From Chryseobacterium sp. SSA4.19 (GTDB lineage Bacteria; Bacteroidota; Bacteroidia; Flavobacteriales; Weeksellaceae): a stretch of 64,000 nt of DNA. The translations under genes were made by a program, and so were the position numbers. Below the pieces are notes generated by a model. It worked only from the letters and a program-made list of their open reading frames with translations, was not told where the DNA came from and did not search any database. Where the stretch lies: NCBI RefSeq assembly GCF_022601875.1, contig NZ_JAKVIP010000001.1, positions 62,001 to 126,000 on the forward strand. Direction: 5' to 3'. This document shows, piece by piece, positions 42,173 through 50,301 of this stretch (the stretch's first letter is position 1; each line of letters opens with the position of its first letter).

Positions 42173-42404
42173 TTTTTTGTATTTCTGCAGAGCAATGTTT
42201 GAACCTGGATTAAGGTGTTTTAAAAACAATGTGAAGTCAAAGAATGTCGGATCCAATCCGTTTACATCCTGTTTGTATCTGGACTGATATGAATAGAAGT
42301 GATCTTTGAGTTTTTTAAGAAACTAACGAAAAAAATATGACAGCAATAAAATTGAGACCAAATGTGAAGCCTGGGATTTTACTGCTGCCGTATTATTATG
42401 TAAA

Positions 42405-43610
42405 TTAATGAGTGAATTCTAGATTATATTTTACCAGCGCATCTTTCAAAATAGCTGCACTTCTTTTTAAGTCTTCCTCTTTTAAAACGTAAGCGATTCT
42501 TACCTGTTTTTTACCCAGTTCAGGATTGCTGTAAAATCCTCCTGCCGGAGCGACCATGATGGTTTCATTTTGATTTGAATAGCTTTCCAGCAGCCATTGT
42601 GCGAATTTTTCAGTATCGTCAACAGGAAGCTCTGCAACACAATAGAAAGCACCTTTCGGTTTCGGACAGATCACTCCCGGAATCGCATTCAGTAAGTCAA
42701 CCAGAACATTTCTTCTGTGGGTATATTCTTCTCTTACTGCTCTGATATAAGCGCCGTCATTCTGGTGTGCAGCAGTAGCGGCAATCTGCCCCAAAAGAAC
42801 AGGACTCAGCCTGGCTTGTGCAAAAAGCATGGCAGCATCGTGGATTTTCTTGGAACGGGTAATCATGCATCCTATTCTTACGCCACACATGGAATAACGC
42901 TTTGATTCTGAATCAATGATGATGCAGTTTTCTGCCAGTTCAGGAAAGGCAAGCATGGAAATCTGCTGTTTGCCGTCATATACATATTCCCTGTATACTT
43001 CATCAGAGATAATAACAATATCATATTTTAAAGCAATTTCTGCTAACTTCTGCAGTTCTTCACGAGTATAAAGATAACCGGTAGGATTTCCCGGGTTACA
43101 GATGACAATAGCTCTTGTTCTTGCAGTAATTTTTTTCTCAAATTCTTCAATCGGAGGAAGTGCAAAACCGGTATCAATAGTAGACGGTACTGCCACCACA
43201 TTCACATTGAAAGTACTTGTAAAGCCATTATAGTTGGCATAATACGGCTCAGGGATGATTACTTCATCACCATCATCGCACAATGTTGAGATGGCAAAAT
43301 TCAATGCTTCAGAGCCTCCGTTCGTAACAATGAAATTATCTGGCGTAAGGTCTGTAAAATCCAATGAATGGTAATATTCCGTAAGGGCCTGACGGTATTC
43401 CAGATTACCTTCGGAAAGTGCATATTCCAGGACTTTTAAATCAATATTCTTTAATGCGTTAAGAGCCGTTTCCGGAGTTTCGATATCAGGCTGTCCGATA
43501 TTCAGGTGGTATACTTTTATTCCTTTCTGTTTTGCATTAATAGCAAAAGGAACCAGTTTTCTTACCGGCGACGGCGGCATATGGAGTGCTCTGTTTGAAA
43601 TATTCGGCAT
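42405..43610 (-). CDS. Pyridoxal phosphate-dependent aminotransferase (class I/II, aspartate-type)
   Basis: The 401-residue enzyme has the fold-type I pattern: KVYHLNIGQPDIETP, VTNGGSEALNFAISTL (PLP phosphate site), ARTRAIVICNPGNPTGYLYT, YDIVIISDEVYREYVYDG (Asp on the pyridine nitrogen), and IDSESKRYSMCGVRIG with the PLP Lys. RKKQVRIAYV-like LGKKQVRIAYVL near the end holds the carboxylate-binding Arg. It probably transfers the amino group of aspartate or an aromatic amino acid; the substrate is unresolved. It is transcribed alone, with a TATTTTTG box at 43630-43637. Confidence 0.93.
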   Translation of the reverse strand: MPNISNRALHMPPSPVRKLVPFAINAKQKGIKVYHLNIGQPDIETPETALNALKNIDLKVLEYALSEGNLEYRQALTEYYHSLDFTDLTPDNFIVTNGGSEALNFAISTLCDDGDEVIIPEPYYANYNGFTSTFNVNVVAVPSTIDTGFALPPIEEFEKKITARTRAIVICNPGNPTGYLYTREELQKLAEIALKYDIVIISDEVYREYVYDGKQQISMLAFPELAENCIIIDSESKRYSMCGVRIGCMITRSKKIHDAAMLFAQARLSPVLLGQIAATAAHQNDGAYIRAVREEYTHRRNVLVDLLNAIPGVICPKPKGAFYCVAELPVDDTEKFAQWLLESYSNQNETIMVAPAGGFYSNPELGKKQVRIAYVLKEEDLKRSAAILKDALVKYNLEFTH

Positions 43611-43840
43611 TGTTCAAAAATTTGTATGGCAAAAATAGGATTTAATTTCGCAATATTAAAATAAAGCAGGTAAAGAAACCGATACAGCTGTATTTTCAAT
43701 CTTACGAGTGATACTATTATTATTTTAATGATTCAAGGAATACATTTGGTATTAATTCCTGAAAAAAGAAGTCTCTCTGATATTTAAAAAATAATTGTCA
43801 ATTAAATTTTGTTAATTTGACAATTATTAAAAGTCTACAT

Positions 43841-44296
43841 ATGCAGATCCAGGCTGTTTCATTAGAAGATTATCTGTCAAAGATTCCTGAGGAAAGACGT
43901 GATATTTTCAGAAAGATATTTGATACCGTTAATAATCATTTACCGGAAGGGTTTATCCAGAATGTAAGTTCAGGAATGATCGGCTGGGGCTTTCCATTGG
44001 AAATTTATCCTGCCGGCTATCACTGTACTCCGGGTTCACCGCTGCCGTTTATATCGCTGGCTTCCCAGAAAAATTTTGTTGCCCTCTATCATATGGGAAT
44101 GTATGCAAAGCCTGAACTGCTAAACTGGTTCACGGAAGAATTTCCAAAATATTCCAAAAGGAAATTAGATATGGGGAAATCCTGTATACGTTTCAAAAAA
44201 ATGGATGATATTCCTTTGGAACTGCTGGCTGCGTTAAGTGAAAAAATGACTGTGGAAGAATGGGTGGAAGTTTATGAAAGCAATTTTAAAAAATAG
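43841..44296 (+). CDS. DUF1801 domain-containing protein
   Basis: The 151-residue protein fits the DUF1801 family: YLSKIPEERRDIFRKIFDTVNNHLP, then SSGMIGWGFPLEIYPAGYHC, FISLASQKNFVALYHMGMY, and LDMGKSCIRFKKMDDIPLELLAALSEKM. The pattern of a short helical domain with a Gly-rich hydrophobic core is typical. The function of the family is unknown; it is cytoplasmic. I start at ATG 43841 in preference to the upstream TTG. The last 23 nt overlap the next gene, so the two are probably co-expressed. Confidence 0.88.
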   Translation: MQIQAVSLEDYLSKIPEERRDIFRKIFDTVNNHLPEGFIQNVSSGMIGWGFPLEIYPAGYHCTPGSPLPFISLASQKNFVALYHMGMYAKPELLNWFTEEFPKYSKRKLDMGKSCIRFKKMDDIPLELLAALSEKMTVEEWVEVYESNFKK

Positions 44297-44930
44297 GCTT
44301 TTGAAGAACATATTTTCTTTTATTTTTCTTTTAATCTTTCTGCTAAGCTGTAAGAATGCGCAATTTTCAGAACTGAGAAACGGCGACCTGCTTTTCGTAA
44401 CTGCAAAAGAAACGGGACTTTCCGGAGCCATTAATAATGTTACCCAAAAACAGGAGCATGCTTCGTTCGATCATATCGGAATCGTAGAAAAGAACAGGCA
44501 TGGTTTTTTTGTGCTTCATGCAGCACCGAAAGGAGGTTCACAAAGACAGGAAATCAGAGGTTTTGTGAAGAGCCATACTTATGAAGGGCAAAATATCATA
44601 GTATACCGCTTGCTGCCTCAATACAGGCAGGCAATCCCTTCAGCTGTTGAAAATGCCAATTTAATGTTGGGAAAACCATATAATTTCAATTATATTTTAG
44701 ATGAAAATTCTTATTACTGTTCAGATTTTATTGAAAGAGCATTCCGGAAAGACCATATTTTCAAACTGGAACCTATGACATTCATCGATCCGAAAACCGG
44801 TGCTACAAATACTTTCTGGAAAGAATTCTATCAAAAGAAAAATCTAAAAGTTCCCGAAGGTGAGCCTGGCTGTAATCCTAATGGTCTAGCAGCTTCCGAA
44901 AAGCTGGAAAGAATAAAGAAGTTAAAATAA
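44274..44930 (+). CDS. YiiX/YebB-like permuted papain (NlpC/P60-type) cysteine hydrolase, lipoprotein
   Basis: The 218-residue protein has a signal peptide with lipobox (LIFLLSC), so it is anchored in the envelope. The catalytic domain is of the YaeF/YiiX permuted papain type: LRNGDLLFVTAKETGLSGAI, ASFDHIGIVEKN (catalytic His), and NFNYILDENSYYCSDFIERAF (nucleophile Cys and preceding Tyr). Members are predicted amidases or endopeptidases acting on peptidoglycan or lipid substrates. It overlaps DUF1801 by 23 nt. The exact substrate is unknown. Confidence 0.9.
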   Translation: MKAILKNRLLKNIFSFIFLLIFLLSCKNAQFSELRNGDLLFVTAKETGLSGAINNVTQKQEHASFDHIGIVEKNRHGFFVLHAAPKGGSQRQEIRGFVKSHTYEGQNIIVYRLLPQYRQAIPSAVENANLMLGKPYNFNYILDENSYYCSDFIERAFRKDHIFKLEPMTFIDPKTGATNTFWKEFYQKKNLKVPEGEPGCNPNGLAASEKLERIKKLK

Positions 44931-45136
44931 ACACATCAAAATAGCAAAGTCTGATGTATACTTTTCTTGTTTAATACAGTTAATCAGATAGAGCCCAAAC
45001 GTAAGTTGATAAAATTTTAAGATCAAATATAAATTATTATCCTACTATTTTTGTAGACTAATAAAATTTTATATTTTTGTCAGGCATTTGATGATGTATC
45101 GTCGAATGATATGAATATTTTCTTAAAAAAGATTTT

Positions 45137-45448
45137 ATGGCAGCAACTTCTCAAAACATTCAGGGTGTACAATCCAATTTAAATCTTCCAAAGAAAGAAC
45201 TGATCCTTGAAATTGAACTGAACGGGAAGATGAAATTTGAATATCTGATGGATGTTATTTATCGCCAATTGGGAATTTGCCATAAAGTATTGTCCGTAAA
45301 TGTTGAATATATCAATGGAAGAAGCTTTGGATCTGTTCAGCTGTATCTTAATATTAATTCCGCCGATTTTGAACAGCTGGAATATTATCTCTATCAAAAC
45401 AAGCTTTTGAGCACAACGGTAGAATATGTCTGCAGAAAATACCTATAA
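45137..45448 (+). CDS. Stand-alone NIL-like domain protein (103 aa)
   Basis: The 103-residue product matches the NIL domain normally found at the C-terminus of MetN methionine importers. ELILEIELNGKMKFEYLMDVIYRQLG is followed by VLSVNVEYINGRSFGSVQLYLNINSADFEQLEYYLYQNKLLSTTVEYV. The beta-alpha-beta pattern and the G-x-x-FGS turn fit. There is no ATPase domain. It might be an independent regulatory subunit of a transporter encoded elsewhere, or unrelated in function. It stands alone with a strong terminator. The family call is from pattern only and needs checking. Confidence 0.6.
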   Translation: MAATSQNIQGVQSNLNLPKKELILEIELNGKMKFEYLMDVIYRQLGICHKVLSVNVEYINGRSFGSVQLYLNINSADFEQLEYYLYQNKLLSTTVEYVCRKYL

Positions 45449-45474
45449 CCTGAATTCATAGTTTTAATAATATA

Positions 45475-45510
45475 AAGCGGCTGTCAGATAGTTCTGACAG
45501 CCGCTTGTTT
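45475..45510. terminator. Bidirectional terminator
   Basis: AAGCGGCTGTCAGA (45475-45488) pairs with TCTGACAGCCGCTT (45493-45506) around TAGT. It lies between the NIL-like gene and the convergent murA. Confidence 0.88.
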
Positions 45511-45547
45511 TCCATTGAAACAGAAAATCAGCAGTGGATTTTCATCA

Positions 45548-46855
45548 TTAAATTCTTTCTATATCAGCGCCGATTGCTTTTAATCTTCCGTCAATATTTT
45601 CGTATCCTCTGTCTATTTGCTCGATATTGTGGATGATCGATTTTCCTTCTGCGGAAAGGGCTGCGATGAGAAGGGCATTTCCTGCTCTGATGTCCGGAGA
45701 AACCATAGTGGTTCCCCTTAATGGAGATTCCTGGTTAAGACCGATCACCGTTGCCCTGTGCGGATCGCAAAGAATGATCTGTGCGCCCATATCAATGAGT
45801 TTATCCACAAAAAACAATCTGGATTCAAACATTTTCTGGTGAATCAGAAGGCTTCCTTTTGCCTGGGTTGCCACTACTAAAATGATGGATAAAAGATCCG
45901 GTGTGAATCCCGGCCATGGAGCATCAGAGATAGTAAGAATAGAGCCGTCGATGAATTTCTGGATTTTGTAATTTTCCTGAGCCGGAATATAAATGTCATC
46001 GTTGCTCTGTTCAAGCTCAATGCCTAATTTCCTGAAAGTATTGGGAATAACACCCAGCTGGTTCCAGTTGACATTTTTAATAGTGATTTCAGATTTTGTC
46101 ATTGCTGCAAGTCCGATCCATGATCCTATTTCAACCATATCAGGAAGCATGGTATGTTCAGTTCCGTGAAGATATTCCACGCCTTCGATGGTCAGCAAAT
46201 TGGACCCAATCCCTGAAATCTGGGCTCCCATTCTGTTCAGCATCTTGCAGAGCTGCTGAAGATAAGGTTCGCAGGCTGCGTTATAAATCCTGGTTTTTCC
46301 TTTTGCCAAAGCTGCTGCCATGACAATATTGGCCGTTCCTGTTACAGAAGCTTCTTCCAGCAGAATAAATTTTCCATTAAGCTCCGTTGCTTTTAATGAA
46401 TAAAAATATTCTTCTTCGTCATAATTGAATTCTGCACCGAGTTCTACAAGTCCCTGAAAGTGAGTATCTAACCTTCTTCTTCCTATTTTGTCACCACCGG
46501 GAGTCGGCATATAAGCCTCACCGTACCGGGCAAGCATCGGGCCCATCAGCATAATGGAGCCTCTCAGTTTGGCTCCGTCTTTTTTGAACTCATTGGATTT
46601 GATATAATCGAAATTAACATTATCAGCTTTAAACGTATAATCACCCTGCCCGTTTTTGGTTACTTTTACTCCAAAGTCACCAAGAATCTCAATCAGTCTG
46701 TTCACATCATGGATATCCGGAATATTTTTGATCCTGACTTCTTCATCAGTTAATAAAACGGCACAAAGGATCTGAAGAGCTTCATTTTTTGCTCCTTGTG
46801 GAGTGATTTCACCTTGCAGTCTTTTCCCTCCTCTTATCTGAAATGTTCCACTCAT
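45548..46855 (-). CDS. murA: UDP-N-acetylglucosamine 1-carboxyvinyltransferase (Asp variant)
   Basis: MurA transfers enolpyruvate from PEP to UDP-GlcNAc, the first step of peptidoglycan synthesis. The 435-residue protein has GAKNEALQILCAVLLTDEEV (Lys and Asn of the active site), LRGSIMLMGPMLAR, and LPDMVEIGSWIGLAAMTKS. In the catalytic loop PTPGGDKIGRRRLD, Asp122 stands where the usual enzyme has Cys (GGCxIGxRP). This is the substitution known to make MurA insensitive to fosfomycin in mycobacteria and chlamydiae. It is 2 nt downstream of DUF4290 and probably co-transcribed with it. Confidence 0.95.
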   Translation of the reverse strand: MSGTFQIRGGKRLQGEITPQGAKNEALQILCAVLLTDEEVRIKNIPDIHDVNRLIEILGDFGVKVTKNGQGDYTFKADNVNFDYIKSNEFKKDGAKLRGSIMLMGPMLARYGEAYMPTPGGDKIGRRRLDTHFQGLVELGAEFNYDEEEYFYSLKATELNGKFILLEEASVTGTANIVMAAALAKGKTRIYNAACEPYLQQLCKMLNRMGAQISGIGSNLLTIEGVEYLHGTEHTMLPDMVEIGSWIGLAAMTKSEITIKNVNWNQLGVIPNTFRKLGIELEQSNDDIYIPAQENYKIQKFIDGSILTISDAPWPGFTPDLLSIILVVATQAKGSLLIHQKMFESRLFFVDKLIDMGAQIILCDPHRATVIGLNQESPLRGTTMVSPDIRAGNALLIAALSAEGKSIIHNIEQIDRGYENIDGRLKAIGADIERI

Positions 46856-46857
46856 GT

Positions 46858-47535
46858 CTACTTTCTGTTTTTATGATTGTTGTTGCTGTTATTGTTATGC
46901 CTTCTTTTGTTATTGGACTGGTTATTTCTGTTGGTGTTGCTTCGGTTGTTGTTATTGTTATTGCCGTTTCTGTTGCTGTTGCTCGTATAATATATCTTGC
47001 TCTTTTCCAGACTGTCGATTCCCGTAAGATCCAGCCTGTTTTCGGAAAGTTCTTTCAGGTGACGGAAAATCACATCATCCGTTACATGCTCTTTATTATA
47101 GACGTTGTAAGATTTCTTCATATTATTGGCAATGACCTCAATCAGGGCCTCTTTTTCGTCGCCCTGTTCAAGCTCTATTGCTTTTTCTATTAACTGAAGG
47201 ATACTTTTACCGTAAAATTTAAAATCTCCCTGGAGTTTAGGGTATTCCATTCTTTTCGGCTTTTCAGCAAGCTGTTCCCTGGTAGGGAACGGATAAGGGG
47301 AATCAACATCCAGTTCATATTCAGCCAGAATAAAAAGGTGGTCCCAAAGTTTATGTTTGTAATTTTCTTCGTCGCGCAACTGCGGGTTTCTCTGACCCAT
47401 AAAATCAATAATTGCCATCGCCATTTCGTTTCTTTCTTCTTTTGTAGAAAGCTCTTTGCAACGTTCAACCAACTGTTGGATAATTCTGCCATATTCAGGC
47501 AAATGAAGCTGGGTTTTTTGGGTATTGTATTCCAT
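46858..47535 (-). CDS. DUF4290 protein with Asn-rich C-terminal tail
   Basis: The first 180 residues match DUF4290: YNTQKTQLHLPEYGRIIQQLVERCKELSTKEERNEMAMAIIDFMGQRNPQL, and YPKLQGDFKFYGKSILQLIEKAIELE. The last 43 residues are almost entirely Asn, Arg, Lys and Ser. That makes a basic low-complexity tail that could bind nucleic acid or phase-separate. The function is unknown. The start is set at ATG 47535. The TTG at 47544 is in the TATATTTG box (47542-47549), and the mRNA may be leaderless. It is the first gene of an operon with murA. Confidence 0.85.
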   Translation of the reverse strand: MEYNTQKTQLHLPEYGRIIQQLVERCKELSTKEERNEMAMAIIDFMGQRNPQLRDEENYKHKLWDHLFILAEYELDVDSPYPFPTREQLAEKPKRMEYPKLQGDFKFYGKSILQLIEKAIELEQGDEKEALIEVIANNMKKSYNVYNKEHVTDDVIFRHLKELSENRLDLTGIDSLEKSKIYYTSNSNRNGNNNNNNRSNTNRNNQSNNKRRHNNNSNNNHKNRK

Positions 47536-47541
47536 AGTCTG

Positions 47542-47549
47542 CAAATATA
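47542..47549 (-). promoter_or_regulatory. -7 box of the DUF4290-murA operon (TATATTTG), leaderless spacing
   Basis: An exact TAnnTTTG match on the minus strand with 6 nt between its G and the ATG at 47535. Confidence 0.55.
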
Positions 47550-47721
47550 TGCAATAATGGAAAAAATGTACCGAAAATCTTAAAGTTTATAATTTTTTAA
47601 TGAAAATTTTAAGATGCAATTGTTAATCTAATTTTAAAAGCTAAAATAATATTTCACGATTGCAAGATTTTATTGAATAAAGTGTAATTTAGATAATGGT
47701 TTAATAATTAAAACTTTAGTT

Positions 47722-49152
47722 ATGAAAAAAATACATTATCTTTTTATACTGCTGGCAGCAGGTCTTATCACGTCATGCCAAAGCAATGATGAAATAACGG
47801 CTGAATCCCGTAAACAGCAGGAAGTTCATGATAAAACTATATTGGTAACCCATCATGACGGCAGACCATTCAATACGGGAACGTCTGAATATGGGAAATT
47901 TTTTGCCGGACCCGGAGGAAGTGTTTTAATGCAGGGTTTTTATTGGGATGTCCCGGCCGGTGGGAACTGGTGGAATACCGTAAAAGAAAAACTGGCCGGT
48001 TGGTCTGATGCAGGAATTGGAGCAGTCTGGTTACCACCGGCATCAAAAGCTCAGAACGGAGCCTACTCAATGGGATATGATCCTACAGATTATTATGATT
48101 TCGGAAACTATGACCAGAACGGTACCGTGGAAACCAGATTTGGTTCAAGAACGGAACTTGAAGCATTAATTACAAAAGCCCATGCCGAAAATATGCAGGT
48201 GTATGCAGACATTGTGATCAATCATAACAGTGGGGGACAGTCAGAATACAACCCGTACGTAGGATCAAATACCTGGACAAATTTTTCAGGCGTAGCTTCA
48301 GGAAAATTTCCCAGAAGTTATAATGATTTTTATAAAAATGCCTATGGCAATAACGATGAAGGTGCTTTTGGGGGCTTTCCGGATCTTTGTCATGCGAATC
48401 CGTATGTTCAGGACTGGCTTTGGGGAAGAGATGATTCCGTAGGGAAATATTATAAAAATATCATGAAATTTGACGGCTGGCGGTTTGATTATGTCAAAGG
48501 TTTCGGAGCGTGGGTGGTGAACAGCTGGAATTCTAATGTTGGTGGATTTTCTGTCGGGGAATTATGGGATTCCAATGTGAATACATTAGAATCATGGGCA
48601 AATAATGCAAACAGTTCTGTTTTTGACTTTGCCGCATATTACAAAATGGATGAAGCTTTTGATAACGGAAATTTAAATGTTTTAAACGATGATATGATGT
48701 GGAAAAGAAACCCTTTTAAAGCTGTCACATTTGTTGCTAATCACGATACCGATATTATTAATAATAAGATGCCAGCGTATGCTTATATTCTTACCCATGA
48801 AGGTTATCCTACTATTTTTTACCGGGATTACGAAGAATGGCTGAATAAAGAGCGCCTCAACAACCTGATTTGGATTCACAACAATAAAGCAACGGGAACA
48901 ACTTCAATTCTCTACACTGATAATGATGAATATATTGCAAGAAGAAACGGCTATAACGGAAATCCGGGCCTGGTGGTGTATATCAATACTTCTTCAAATT
49001 GGCAGGAGAGATGGATACAGACCAACTGGGCGAATCAGCAGATTAAAGACTTTACAGGAAGCTCAGGCTGGTATCCGACCACGCAGAACGATAAATGGGT
49101 AAAAATCCAGTGTGCACCGAATTCTTACTCTGTATGGTCACTGAACCAATAA
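47722..49152 (+). CDS. Alpha-amylase, GH13 lipoprotein
   Basis: The 476-residue protein is exported as a lipoprotein (LLAAGLITSC lipobox). The GH13 barrel shows MQGFYWDVPAGGNWW, VYADIVINHNSGG (conserved region I), GWRFDYVKGFG (region II with the nucleophile Asp), FSVGELWD (acid/base Glu) and VTFVANHDTD (transition-state Asp). A C-terminal beta domain ends with ITGSSGWYPTTQNDKWVKI-like sequence. It hydrolyses starch-type alpha-1,4-glucans at the cell surface or in the periplasm. There is no T9SS sorting domain. It is a single gene with a terminator; no SusC/SusD genes lie nearby. Confidence 0.93.
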   Translation: MKKIHYLFILLAAGLITSCQSNDEITAESRKQQEVHDKTILVTHHDGRPFNTGTSEYGKFFAGPGGSVLMQGFYWDVPAGGNWWNTVKEKLAGWSDAGIGAVWLPPASKAQNGAYSMGYDPTDYYDFGNYDQNGTVETRFGSRTELEALITKAHAENMQVYADIVINHNSGGQSEYNPYVGSNTWTNFSGVASGKFPRSYNDFYKNAYGNNDEGAFGGFPDLCHANPYVQDWLWGRDDSVGKYYKNIMKFDGWRFDYVKGFGAWVVNSWNSNVGGFSVGELWDSNVNTLESWANNANSSVFDFAAYYKMDEAFDNGNLNVLNDDMMWKRNPFKAVTFVANHDTDIINNKMPAYAYILTHEGYPTIFYRDYEEWLNKERLNNLIWIHNNKATGTTSILYTDNDEYIARRNGYNGNPGLVVYINTSSNWQERWIQTNWANQQIKDFTGSSGWYPTTQNDKWVKIQCAPNSYSVWSLNQ

Positions 49153-49179
49153 TATGTTAAAGCACCTCACGTAAAAACT

Positions 49180-49215
49180 AAAGGACTGCTTCAACAAATG
49201 AAACAGTCCTTTAAT
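49180..49215 (+). terminator. Terminator of the amylase gene
   Basis: AAAGGACTG (49180-49188) pairs with CAGTCCTTT (49204-49212) over a 15-nt loop and is followed by T-rich sequence. Confidence 0.7.
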
Positions 49216-49284
49216 TATCTCTGATAGCGATTAAACAAAAATTCGAAAAGTAATAATCCTTGTTGATCCCTATTTTTATGGGAT

Positions 49285-49704
49285 TCAGACTTGAATAAAT
49301 TTCTTTCTTTGGTGAGGAGTTGGCAGATAGCATTTCTGATTAGCCAGCTTCATTCTGTTCTCTGAAACGGTATCATATACCTTATCACTCAAAAATTTCG
49401 GAATAAGTTTTGCAACGGCAGAGATCTTATAAATGCCTCCAAGCAGATGGGCTATTTCTAAAACAGCTCTGGATTTTTCGAGATAATATGAATCAGGTTT
49501 CCATAAATACATCGTATTGAAAACCTTGGTATTCAGTCCTCTTTCAGATAAAAATTTCTGGCCGAATTCAGACTGAAGAGAAGCAAACATAAACTGATCC
49601 TTTTTATCACGTTCCAGGATCCATTGTACCCAGAAATTACACACTCCGCAGTCTCCGTCAAAAAATACGATATATTTATTCTGTAGGTCCCTCTCCATAC
49701 TCAT
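49285..49704 (-). CDS. DCC1-like thiol-disulfide oxidoreductase family protein
   Basis: The 139-residue protein carries the family motif FFDGDCGVCNFWVQWILERD (DGxCxxC, about residues 14-33), a thioredoxin-like redox site. It also has FASLQSEFGQKFL and MYLWKPDSYYLEKSRAVLEIAHLLGG. Proteins of this family are predicted redox proteins of unknown target. No signal peptide is present. The gene starts 5 nt after the heme-binding-domain gene and is probably co-transcribed with it. Confidence 0.9.
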   Translation of the reverse strand: MSMERDLQNKYIVFFDGDCGVCNFWVQWILERDKKDQFMFASLQSEFGQKFLSERGLNTKVFNTMYLWKPDSYYLEKSRAVLEIAHLLGGIYKISAVAKLIPKFLSDKVYDTVSENRMKLANQKCYLPTPHQRKKFIQV

Positions 49705-49709
49705 AATGT

Positions 49710-50171
49710 TTAAAATGACATTTTACGTTCTGTTTCTTTTTTCTCCCTTTTAAAGTAATCCGTCAGGAGCTTCCTCTGTTGATCAGTCAGCTTAGCATCC
49801 TGATGTCCTATAAAATAAGATTCCAAAGGCATTTCTTTCTTTTCAATCATTTCTATACATTCCTGCAATTTATGTGCCTGTATTTTAGGTTCATAAACGG
49901 CAAAGGTTGAAAAATTGAACTCCTTTCTTCCTTCATCAATATGATTTTTCAGTATCCATGAAAAAGGTGCAACATTAGAATACCATGGATACTTTGTTTC
50001 ATTAGAATGGCAATCATAGCATGAATTGCTAATGATGGTAGAAATTTGCGACGGAGTATCCTTTATCCTTAAAAAATCCATTCCGGGTGTAGGGACAGGA
50101 TTGGTTTTGTCAATCGGAAAAAACTGCATTATGATAAATATGACGAGGAGGATGACCAATACTTTTTTCAT
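49710..50171 (-). CDS. Heme-binding domain protein (membrane-anchored c-type cytochrome-like)
   Basis: The 153-residue protein has an N-terminal hydrophobic segment (VLVILLVIFIIMQFF) that acts as a signal or anchor. The heme-binding domain follows. SNSCYDCHSNETKYPWYSNVAPFSWILKNHIDEGRKEFNFSTF contains CxxCH for covalent heme attachment. The domain is found widely in Bacteroidetes and is expected to face the periplasm. It lies 5 nt before the DCC gene, suggesting a shared redox role, but no pathway is established. Confidence 0.92.
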   Translation of the reverse strand: MKKVLVILLVIFIIMQFFPIDKTNPVPTPGMDFLRIKDTPSQISTIISNSCYDCHSNETKYPWYSNVAPFSWILKNHIDEGRKEFNFSTFAVYEPKIQAHKLQECIEMIEKKEMPLESYFIGHQDAKLTDQQRKLLTDYFKREKKETERKMSF

Positions 50172-50301
50172 ATTAAAAATTCATGTTTATTAACATATAA
50201 ATATAATTAATTTTAATGATATGAAATATAGAGTATGAATTAGGGACATCCTTAATTTAAAATTTATGATTAAAATTGAAATTCTGTATTGATTATTCTA
50301 C

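Noticed and set aside
44931..45136. Possible small gene between the YiiX-like and NIL-like genes
   Set aside because: No open frame with a plausible start; the sequence is AT-rich spacer.
46843..47193. Plus-strand Val/Ile-rich frame of 116 codons
   Set aside because: It is the complement of the Asn/Lys-rich tail of DUF4290; Asn codons read in reverse give Val, Ile and Leu.
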